Part shown: positions 8,254-15,024 of the stretch, piece by piece | How the letters are laid out: the number at the start of each line of letters is the position of its first letter | Numbering within the stretch: position 1 is the first letter of the stretch | Translations under genes and position numbers: made by a program | The notes under the pieces: model-generated | What the model was told of the DNA's origin: nothing | What the model saw: only the letters and a program-made list of their open reading frames with translations | Databases searched by the model: none | From: an uncultured Erysipelotrichaceae bacterium | Lineage (GTDB): Bacteria; Bacillota_I; Bacilli_A; Erysipelotrichales; Erysipelotrichaceae | NCBI GenBank assembly: GCA_947385085.1 | Contig: CANDJN010000001.1 | Coordinates: 1 to 64,000, forward strand | Direction of reading: 5' to 3' | Length of the DNA: 64,000 bases

Positions 8254-8734
8254 ACATTTCATAAGGAATGCGTTATTCTCGCTGCCAATATTTCTTTTAC
8301 TTTATTTCATGGGCTTTGAAAAACAGACTCAAATAGATATTCTCGCCATGTTTCCGATTCGTTTCATACCCTGTATACTTTCACTGGCTTTGATAAGTGT
8401 TTCGGTATTATTCTATATTCATACGGTTTTAGATGCGATACGGATGGAAAGTGAAGTCAGGGTACGGATCAGCAGACAATATCATCGCTGGATAAGCAAA
8501 AACAGCGCTTTTGCCTGTATATTGATGCTTACGATTGTGATAGGCTATAGTTTAGCCGCATCGTTTTCCATATATGAACTGCTAATGTGTGCAGGAATGC
8601 AATTACTTTGTTTTATCATATTTTTGATCTCGGTAAAATGGCTTAAAAAAGAACGCTTAGCTTATGTGTTTTTAGTCAACATTTTTTTGAATATCGTTGT
8701 TCGTATCATGCTTATGAATTGTAATTTATTGTAG
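8246..8734 (+). CDS. small membrane protein, last gene of the ABC unit
   Basis: Hydrophobic protein of 162 residues with four predicted membrane segments and no recognised domain. I take the ATG at 8246 rather than the one at 8234. It overlaps the ATPase stop codon by 8 bases, the same coupling used at the first junction of this operon, and no good ribosome site precedes 8234. Probably an accessory or permease subunit. Confidence 0.5.
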   Translation: MNKHFIRNALFSLPIFLLLYFMGFEKQTQIDILAMFPIRFIPCILSLALISVSVLFYIHTVLDAIRMESEVRVRISRQYHRWISKNSAFACILMLTIVIGYSLAASFSIYELLMCAGMQLLCFIIFLISVKWLKKERLAYVFLVNIFLNIVVRIMLMNCNLL

Positions 8735-8876
8735 GTCTGTAGTATCGCTCTGTTTTTTTCAATGTAGAAATAAACTTTGCCTTTTCATGTGTAAAAGCTT
8801 AAAACTCAAAGGTGGATAAGGATTGCCTTTTTGTGTGAACAAACGTATAATAATTGAGAAGCTTGGGAGGGTTGTA

Positions 8877-9257
8877 ATGAATAAGGCTGATAAAATATTC
8901 ATTTGTTTGGTGATCATAGCTGCGCTTTTCATGTACATTCCTTTACTGCTTCATGATTGGCAAAATCGGGATAAGGAAAAGATGATTGTGGTTCATTATC
9001 GCAATGAGGAAGTGCTGCGTGAAGAGCTGCATAAGGATGGCGTATATACGATTCAAGCCACATTAGGTGAAGTGCAGATTGAGGTTAAGGATGATGCCGT
9101 CAGAGTGGAAAAAGAGAATTCACCGTACCATTTGTGTTCGATTCAGGGATGGGTATCGGACAGTGGGCGACCGATCATTTGTCTACCCAATGAGCTGGTA
9201 GTTCAAATTGAAGCCAAGGAAGCGACGGATGATGACGTCGATACGGTGATTCAGTGA
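8877..9257 (+). CDS. NusG domain II-containing protein (EetA-like)
   Basis: Protein of 126 residues. One N-terminal membrane anchor (residues 8-25) is followed by an extracytoplasmic NusG_II domain ending in the typical block CSIQGWVSDSGRPIICLPNELVV. The ATG at 8877 follows GGGAGG by 6 bases; the longer frame to 8823 has no site. It overlaps the next gene (TGATG). In Listeria the equivalent pair is eetA-eetB, needed for extracellular electron transfer. The same pair also occurs in many Firmicutes without a proven role, so EET is a hypothesis here. No nusG-like function is expected. Confidence 0.75.
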   Translation: MNKADKIFICLVIIAALFMYIPLLLHDWQNRDKEKMIVVHYRNEEVLREELHKDGVYTIQATLGEVQIEVKDDAVRVEKENSPYHLCSIQGWVSDSGRPIICLPNELVVQIEAKEATDDDVDTVIQ

Positions 9258-9769
9258 TGAATAAGACACGGAAAATGACGAATGTGACAATGCTGGTGGC
9301 TATCAGTATTCTGTTCCATTTAATTGAGTCGATGATTCCCATTCCACTGCCGATTCCTGGTTTTAAACTGGGACTTGCCAATATCGTCGGTTTGATTGCA
9401 TTATATATGTATGATGCGAAAATTATGTTAGGTGTTAACCTCATGCGTGTCGTGCTGGCATCGCTGATGCGCGGCATTCTCTTTGCGCCGGGGTTTTGGC
9501 TTTCGCTAAGCGGGGTTCTGTTATCAAGCTGTGCGGCGATCATCGCCAAAAGATACAGTTCGATGACCCATTATGGCGTAAGCTGTGCTTCCAGCGCCTT
9601 CCATGTGATCGGACAGGTTATTGCCGTTACGATTCTTTACAACCAGTTTTTAATGGGCACATTATTGCCCATCTTATTGTTGTTAAGCATACCGACCGGA
9701 ATATTTACCGGCTATTTGGCTGGTCAAGTATTAAAACGGATTGCGTTGGAAAGGAAAGAGAATTTATGA
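9257..9769 (+). CDS. Gx transporter family membrane protein (EetB / HepI-like)
   Basis: Membrane protein of 170 residues with about five segments, of the Gx transporter family often labelled heptaprenyl diphosphate synthase component I. Typical features are LIESMIPIPLPIPGFKLGLANIVGL near the N terminus, written here as its key Pro/Gly pattern at residues 21-45, and LMRGILFAPGFWLSLSG in the middle. It is unlikely to be a prenyl synthase; a transport role related to ECF S-components is suspected for the family. Coupled to the NusG_II gene upstream (TGATG) and the TSCPD gene downstream (ATGA). Equivalent to Listeria eetB. Confidence 0.75.
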   Translation: MNKTRKMTNVTMLVAISILFHLIESMIPIPLPIPGFKLGLANIVGLIALYMYDAKIMLGVNLMRVVLASLMRGILFAPGFWLSLSGVLLSSCAAIIAKRYSSMTHYGVSCASSAFHVIGQVIAVTILYNQFLMGTLLPILLLLSIPTGIFTGYLAGQVLKRIALERKENL

Positions 9770-10023
9770 AAACTTGGGTATATCAGCCGAAAGGTGTTTG
9801 TTCCACCAAAATGGAATTTGAAATGGATGGCGAAATCATACGAGAAGTGAGGGTCAACGGCGGCTGTTCCGGAAATTTACAGGGCATTTGCAGCATTTTG
9901 CGTAATAAAAGCATCGATGAAGTGATCGGTGCGTTTGACGGCATTCGCTGTGGCCTGAAAAAGACATCCTGTCCCGATCAGATTGCCAAGGCGTTAAAAG
10001 AATACCGCGAACAAAACGTATAA
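9766..10023 (+). CDS. TSCPD domain-containing protein
   Basis: Soluble protein of 85 residues. The C-terminal motif KTSCPDQIAKAL gives the TSCPD domain its name; the same fold closes some class II ribonucleotide reductases. Conserved Cys residues (YQPKGVCSTKM, NGGCSGNLQGI, RCGLKKTSCPD) suggest metal or nucleotide binding, but no activity is established. It overlaps the upstream membrane protein gene by ATGA. The much longer frame open from 9496 is only the shadow of that gene. Confidence 0.8.
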   Translation: MKTWVYQPKGVCSTKMEFEMDGEIIREVRVNGGCSGNLQGICSILRNKSIDEVIGAFDGIRCGLKKTSCPDQIAKALKEYREQNV

Positions 10024-10064
10024 TCACTGTTTTTGCATCACATACTCAATGCAGGTGATGTGTT

Positions 10065-10184
10065 ATGTCGCAGGAACAAAGGAAAATCGCTGAGGTTTTG
10101 CATGAACTGGGAATGGATCCGCATTTAATCGCTTTGATGACCGGCGCAGAGGCGGAGTGCGATGCACAGGAAGAAGCGCAATAA
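10065..10184 (+). CDS. small hypothetical protein (39 aa)
   Basis: Short acidic ORF starting ATG at 10065, seven bases after AGGTG, and ending just before a terminator. The deduced peptide is helical-looking, with EVLHELGMDPHLIALMTG in the middle and an acidic Glu/Gln/Ala tail. It belongs by position to the NusG_II-Gx-TSCPD operon. I do not recognise it; the ribosome site and terminator placement are the only evidence. Confidence 0.4.
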   Translation: MSQEQRKIAEVLHELGMDPHLIALMTGAEAECDAQEEAQ

Positions 10185-10225
10185 GCAGGAATTACCATTC
10201 AAGGGTCTGTGATTATGGAAGGAAG

Positions 10226-10250
10226 AAAACCGGTGCTTGACCGGTTTTTC
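10226..10250 (+). terminator. intrinsic terminator
   Basis: Stem aaaaccggt / accggtttt with a gcttg loop, followed by further T. It ends the TSCPD operon. Confidence 0.8.
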
Positions 10251-10368
10251 TTAGCCGTAAAACACATCGTTTCCATAAGAAAAAACAATATCATAATGAT
10301 GTGCTGCGTTCAGGTGTGAAGTTTTTCATTAAAACCGTTTTAAATTACATGATTTTTCATGAAAACAG

Positions 10369-10397
10369 TTGACACTTTTGTGAAAATAGTTTATTGT
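10369..10397 (+). promoter_or_regulatory. sigma-A-type promoter of the ilv operon
   Basis: Consensus TTGACA at 10369-10374, a 17-base spacer and TATTGT at 10392-10397. It lies about 35 bases upstream of the leader peptide start. Confidence 0.7.
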
Positions 10398-10431
10398 TAT
10401 ACCAACAACGTGAAGAAAGGATGTGGACATC

Positions 10432-10533
10432 ATGAGCTTGCCAATGAATCAGATATTACAGGTCGTGATTCAAATTCTCAAAAGTCTGCGTTTCTTTCCT
10501 CTAGAGTTGTCAGAAAATTTTGAGATGGTCTGA
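10432..10533 (+). CDS. ilv leader peptide (33 aa)
   Basis: Short ORF starting ATG at 10432 after a GAAAGGATG site. Residues 8-16 read ILQVVIQIL, seven of nine being Ile, Val or Leu, coded one after another. It ends 58 bases before ilvA, just upstream of a hairpin with a T-run. This is the architecture of a translational attenuation leader. A ribosome starved of branched-chain amino acids would stall on codons 8-16, leaving the following sequence free to form an antiterminator. Recognised from structure and position, not from homology. Confidence 0.65.
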   Translation: MSLPMNQILQVVIQILKSLRFFPLELSENFEMV

Positions 10534-10552
10534 TCAGAGAGAGAAAACGCAG
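10486..10552 (+). promoter_or_regulatory. antiterminator of the ilv attenuator
   Basis: ctgcgttt at 10486-10493 (leader codons 19-21) is exactly complementary to aaacgcag at 10545-10552, with further partial pairing of pyrimidines 10494-10502 and purines 10536-10544. The 3' arm includes the first three bases of the terminator stem (10550-10552), so the two structures exclude each other. This is the switch needed for ribosome-controlled attenuation. Confidence 0.6.
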
Positions 10553-10578
10553 CCGATAATGTTGGCTGTTTTTATTTT
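10550..10578 (+). terminator. attenuator terminator upstream of ilvA
   Basis: Stem cagccga / ttggctg (one G-U pair) with a five-base loop, followed by a run of T interrupted once by A. It lies between the leader peptide and the ilvA ribosome site (GGAGGAAG), so read-through is needed for expression of the operon. Confidence 0.65.
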
Positions 10579-10591
10579 AGGAGGAAGCGGA

Positions 10592-11791
10592 ATGGATGAG
10601 AAAGCGGTAGAGCAGGCGGCGCATCGTTTGGCGCCGGTGATCCACAATGTCAGAGTGACCAAATCGCAGACATTTTCGGATATGAGCGGATGTGAATTAT
10701 ATTTGAAATGTGAGAATCGTCAAAAGACAGGATCGTTTAAAGTGCGCGGTGCTTATAATAAGCTCGCACTGTGCAAAGAACAGGGGATTTGTGAAGTGAT
10801 TGCGTCCAGTGCCGGAAATCATGCGCAGGGTGTTGCCTATGCCAGCAAGTGTCTGGATATTCATGCGACAATTGTCATGCCGAAAAGCACTCCGATTGCC
10901 AAGGTACAGGCGACGGCTGGCTATGGAGCCGATGTCGTATTGGCAGGGGATTGTTACGATGAGGCCTATGCGAAAGCTTTAGAGCTTCAGGAAGCCAATC
11001 ATGCGGTATTTGTCCATCCCTTTGATGATGAAGATGTCATTGCGGGGCAGGGGACGATTGCGTATGAAATTTTACACGATTTACCCAATGTCGATATTAT
11101 TGTTGTACCGGCTGGTGGCGGTGGACTGTTAAGCGGTATCGCATCGTATGTTAAAGCGATTAATCCCCGCATTCAGGTTATCGGTGTGCAGGCTGAGGGA
11201 GCCGATGCTATCGTGAATTCCTTTCAAAAGAAGGAACATTGCTGCACGGATTCTGTCAATACGATCGCGGATGGTATTGCGGTTCAACATCCGGGTGAGA
11301 AAACGGTGGAAATCATCAATCGCTGTGTGGATGATATGGTGCGTGTCAGCGATGATGAAATCGCATCAGCGATTTTATTGTTGCTGGAACGGGAAAAGCA
11401 GGTGGTGGAGCCTAGTGGTGCTGCGCCGCTGGCGGCGATGCTCAATCACAAGATTGATGGCAAAGGAAAACGCGTTGTCTGCGTCTTAAGCGGTGGAAAT
11501 ATCGACGTGTCTTTTATTCATAAGGTTGTGGAAAAGGGCTTATTAACACGAGGCCGAAATATGAAGTTCAAGACGCTGATGCAGGATGTTCCGGGAGCAC
11601 TGGAACAGTTCTGTACCGTGGTGCGCCAACAGAACGCTAATATTATTGAAGTACAATATGACCGCTTTCAGGCTGATCTTGGGTTGAAAGAAACCATTAT
11701 CCATATGGCAGTAGAGGTCAGTGGTCGAAGCCATGGCGAGGCTTTGATTCAAGCATTGAATGAAGCCGGATACCATAGTGAAGTAGAGTAA
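10592..11791 (+). CDS. ilvA: threonine ammonia-lyase with C-terminal ACT domain
   Basis: Cytoplasmic PLP enzyme (399 residues) that deaminates threonine to 2-oxobutanoate, the first step toward isoleucine. The PLP Lys is in KTGSFKVRGAYN near residue 50, ASSAGNHAQGVAYASK follows, and the phosphate loop is PAGGGGLLSG near 175. A single ACT-like segment (about residues 322-399) closes the protein. This matches the shorter IlvA/TdcB-type enzymes rather than the two-ACT E. coli IlvA. The start at 10592 has GGAGGAAGCGG directly upstream; the longer frame to 10520 would run through the attenuator. First gene of ilvA-ilvB-ilvN-ilvC-ilvD. Leading this operon argues for a biosynthetic role. Confidence 0.93.
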   Translation: MDEKAVEQAAHRLAPVIHNVRVTKSQTFSDMSGCELYLKCENRQKTGSFKVRGAYNKLALCKEQGICEVIASSAGNHAQGVAYASKCLDIHATIVMPKSTPIAKVQATAGYGADVVLAGDCYDEAYAKALELQEANHAVFVHPFDDEDVIAGQGTIAYEILHDLPNVDIIVVPAGGGGLLSGIASYVKAINPRIQVIGVQAEGADAIVNSFQKKEHCCTDSVNTIADGIAVQHPGEKTVEIINRCVDDMVRVSDDEIASAILLLLEREKQVVEPSGAAPLAAMLNHKIDGKGKRVVCVLSGGNIDVSFIHKVVEKGLLTRGRNMKFKTLMQDVPGALEQFCTVVRQQNANIIEVQYDRFQADLGLKETIIHMAVEVSGRSHGEALIQALNEAGYHSEVE

Positions 11792-11807
11792 TAAAGAGGT
11801 GATAAAT

Positions 11808-13474
11808 ATGATGTTAAACGGATCACAAATACTGGTTCAGGCACTGATTGATCAGGGCGTTGATACAATCTTCGGTTATCCCGGAGGCAGTGTACTGAAT
11901 ATTTATGATGCTTTATATGACAAGCGCGATCAGCTTCATCATGTGCTGACCTCGCATGAACAGGGGGCAGCGCATGCGGCTGACGGTTATGCTCGCAGTA
12001 CCGGAAAAACCGGCGTCTGCTTGGCAACCAGCGGTCCGGGCGCAACTAATCTTGTAACTGGCATTGCGACGGCTTATATGGACAGTGTTCCCTTGGTGGC
12101 TATTACCGGAAATGTTTCTAACGATCTGATTGGCCGCGATTCCTTCCAAGAGGTGGATATTGCCGGGATAACCATCCCCATCACCAAGCATAATTTTATC
12201 GTCCATGACGTGAAAGAACTGGCAAGTACGGTGCGCCTGGCATTTGAAATTGCCAATTCCGGTCGTCCGGGCCCAGTGCTTATTGATATTCCCAAGGATG
12301 TTACCGCGGCAATATGTGAATATGAAAACGTTCCGAAATTTGAAAAGCGACCGTGTCCGAGGGTGTCTGAGAGTCAGATGAAACGTGCAATAGCGGCAAT
12401 CAAACGGGCTAAGAAACCACTGATTTATGCCGGCGGCGGGATCATTTCTGCCGACGCCTGTGAAGAATTGCTGACCTATTCCAAACAGACTGAGACACCG
12501 ATCTGTTGTTCCGCGATGGGGCTATCTTCTATACCCTATGATTATGAACGCTATTTGGGCATGATTGGAATGCACGGAACACCGGTAGCTAATTATGCGA
12601 CATTGAATACGGATTTAGTCATTACCGTCGGAGCGCGTTTTTCCGATCGCGTGGCGGGCAATCGCTCTAAATTTGCTAAGGCAGCCACGATTATCCATAT
12701 TGATATTGACGCTTCGGAAATTTCTAAAAACGTCGCTTGTGATATTGCACTGGTCGGAGATGCCAAAGCGGTATTACAAAAATTAATTCAAGAAGTTTCT
12801 GCTTGCACTCATGAGGAATGGTGTGCTACCTTACGTGATTTTCAAACCAAAATCGGTTTACCGCAGCCAGCTGCTGGCGACCGCGTTGATCCCCGTGACT
12901 TCATCTTCACTTTACATAAGATGTTGGGAGAAGATGCGATTATTGTGACGGATGTTGGTCAGCATCAAATGATCACAGCGCAGTATTATCAGTTCAGTAA
13001 GCCGCGCAGCTTTATCAGCTCCTGCGGCTTGGGAACGATGGGTTATGGTATGGGAGCTGCGATCGGAGCGAAAAGCGCTCATCCCAATCGACCGGTGGTA
13101 CTGATCAGCGGCGATGGAAGTTTCCACATGAATATGAATGAAATGGCGTGTGCCGTTTCTCAACAGCTGCCGATTATCGTGTTAATCTTTAACAACTCGG
13201 TATTGGGCATGGTGCGTCAATGGCAAACCTTATTTATAAAAAACGCTACAGTGAAACTTCGATTAATCGTCAAACCGATTTCGTGAAACTGGCTGAGGCT
13301 TTTGGCGCTGTGGGCTATCGCATCACTTATCGCAATGAAATTGAGTCAGTGATGAAACAGGCACTGGCATGTGGAAAGCCTTGTATCATTGACTGTGTGA
13401 TTGATCCGGATGATTGTGTTTATCCGATCATACCGCCGGGAAAAGGCGCTGACGATATTATTTACGGAAATTAG
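11808..13474 (+). pseudogene. ilvB: acetolactate synthase large subunit, frameshifted
   Basis: ThDP enzyme joining two pyruvates, or pyruvate and 2-oxobutanoate, in the branched-chain pathway. The N-terminal frame has the catalytic-Glu block TSHEQGAAHAADGYAR, the FAD-region GMHGTPVANYA and the ThDP motif SGDGSFHMNMNE. After VRQWQTLF the frame goes wrong and stops at 13286. The natural continuation (RYSETSINRQTDFVKLAEAFG to the C terminus) is in the -1 frame up to 13474. Relative to the family's LFYKKRYSET a single T appears lost near 13233-13235. The resulting AAA AAC codons form the heptamer A AAA AAC (13238-13244); slipping back one base there would restore a product of exactly normal length. 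Whether this is a mutation, a sequencing error or a used frameshift is open. ATG 11808 follows AGAGGTG. Confidence 0.85.
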
Positions 13475-13486
13475 GAGGGTGTGAAG

Positions 13487-13993
13487 ATGAATCAAAAGAA
13501 AGTCGTATTATCCTTGCTTGTTTCCAACCATTTCGGCGTATTAACCCGAGTCACCAATCTGTTTTCTCGCCGTGGCTATAACATCATTTCACTTTCGGTC
13601 GGTGAAACGGAGAATCCGAAGTTTTCTCGCATCACCGTCGTAACCTCGGGAGATGAAGCAATCATTCGTCAGATAAAACGTCAATGTGCAAAACTGGAGG
13701 ATGTGAAAGCAATTCAGGAAGTGGAAAAGCAAGAGTTATATATGCGAGAAGTCGTGCTGGTGAAGGTGCGGGTTACCTATATGGATGAAGCGGAATTCAT
13801 GCGCTTTGTCGCTGCGAACCAAGCAAAGGCTTATAGAATTGAACAACAGCTTTATATGGTGGAAATGTGCTCTTCCACGCAGGCAGTGGATGCCTTTATT
13901 GATAAATTGGAAATGTTTGAAATTGTTGAAATTGCACGCACCGGCGGTTGTGCTTTGGCATTAAGCACGGCTACCGTTTATGATGAGCGATAA
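13487..13993 (+). CDS. ilvN: acetolactate synthase small (regulatory) subunit
   Basis: Regulatory subunit of 168 residues that binds the large subunit and normally confers valine feedback inhibition. The N-terminal ACT domain is plain: LLVSNHFGVLTRVTNLFSRRGYNI and then SRITVVTSGDE. The C-terminal domain follows from about residue 85. The ATG at 13487 is preferred over the GTG at 13481 because AGGAGGG lies 7 bases before it and would abut the GTG. It begins 12 bases after the ilvB frame ends, consistent with co-transcription. Confidence 0.92.
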   Translation: MNQKKVVLSLLVSNHFGVLTRVTNLFSRRGYNIISLSVGETENPKFSRITVVTSGDEAIIRQIKRQCAKLEDVKAIQEVEKQELYMREVVLVKVRVTYMDEAEFMRFVAANQAKAYRIEQQLYMVEMCSSTQAVDAFIDKLEMFEIVEIARTGGCALALSTATVYDER

Positions 13994-14019
13994 ATTACCA
14001 GAACAGGAGGAAAAAAAAC

Positions 14020-15015
14020 ATGGTAAAAATGTATTATGATGCAGATTGTAATTTGGATGAATTGAAGGGCAAGACCGTAGCGATTATCGGTTATGGCAGC
14101 CAAGGTCATGCGCACGCGCAGAACTTGAAGGACAGCGGCGTTCATGTTGTAGTCGGATTGCGTGAAACCAGCGCTAGCGTCGCCAAAGCAAAGGAAGCAG
14201 GATTGGAAGTATGCTCCACAGCAGAGGCAGCGAAAAAAGGCGATTTGATTATGATCTTAACCCCGGATCAGAACCAGCCAGATATTTATGAGAAGGACAT
14301 TAAGCCGAACTTGGAGGCCGGCAACGTATTGATGTTTGCCCATGGCTTTGCGATTCATTTCAATCAGATCGTAGCGCCTAAAGATGTGGATGTCATCATG
14401 GTGGCTCCGAAGGGCCCGGGACATACGGTTCGTTCTCAGTATTTGGAAGGCAAGGGTGTTCCCAGCTTAATTGCTGTACATCAGGATGCCAGCGGCAAGG
14501 CAAAGGATTATGCATTGGCTTATGCGTGCGGAATCGGTTCCGGACGTGCCGGTATTATCGAAACGACATTCCGTGCCGAAACGGAAACGGATTTGTTTGG
14601 TGAGCAGGCCGTATTGTGCGGCGGTGTCTGCGAATTGATGCAGGCCGGTTTCGATACGTTGGTAGAAGCCGGTTATGAACCGGAAATGGCATATTTTGAA
14701 TGTATCCATGAAATGAAACTGATCGTCGATTTGATTAACAGCGGCGGTTTTGCGATGATGCGCTATTCGATTTCCGATACGGCAGAATACGGTGATTATG
14801 TGACCGGCAAACGTCTGATTACGGAAGATACCCGCAAGGAAATGAAAAAAGTGCTTACTGAGATTCAAGATGGCACCTTTGCCGGTAACTGGATCACGGA
14901 AAACAAATCGGCAGGCCGTGCACACTTCTTGGCAATGCGCCGCGTTCATGCGGAACACCAGAGTGAAAGCGTCGGTAAAGAACTGCGTAAAATGATGAGC
15001 TGGTTGAAAAAATAA
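14020..15015 (+). CDS. ilvC: ketol-acid reductoisomerase
   Basis: Class I (short) enzyme of 331 residues. It rearranges and reduces acetolactate or acetohydroxybutyrate with NAD(P)H and Mg2+. The Rossmann loop IIGYGSQGHAHAQNL is at about residues 23-37, followed by the cofactor-selecting loop GLRETSAS. The Ser-bearing loop suggests NADPH preference by analogy. The metal-binding domain has the DLFGEQAVLCGG and YFECIHEMKLIVDL motifs. The start follows AGGAGG. Intact and of normal length; third enzyme step of the operon. Confidence 0.96.
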   Translation: MVKMYYDADCNLDELKGKTVAIIGYGSQGHAHAQNLKDSGVHVVVGLRETSASVAKAKEAGLEVCSTAEAAKKGDLIMILTPDQNQPDIYEKDIKPNLEAGNVLMFAHGFAIHFNQIVAPKDVDVIMVAPKGPGHTVRSQYLEGKGVPSLIAVHQDASGKAKDYALAYACGIGSGRAGIIETTFRAETETDLFGEQAVLCGGVCELMQAGFDTLVEAGYEPEMAYFECIHEMKLIVDLINSGGFAMMRYSISDTAEYGDYVTGKRLITEDTRKEMKKVLTEIQDGTFAGNWITENKSAGRAHFLAMRRVHAEHQSESVGKELRKMMSWLKK

Positions 15016-15024
15016 GGTGATATG

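Noticed and set aside
9496..9765. Long upstream part of the TSCPD frame
   Set aside because: It is the out-of-frame shadow of the Gx-family gene; the real start overlaps that gene's stop (ATGA).
10520..10591. N-terminal extension of ilvA by 24 codons
   Set aside because: It would translate the attenuator region. A strong ribosome site precedes the ATG at 10592.
13238..13244. Calling ilvB a proven programmed-frameshift gene
   Set aside because: No stimulatory hairpin or upstream ribosome-like site was seen, and the slippery run is explained by loss of one T in a natural A-rich context. Kept only as a possibility.
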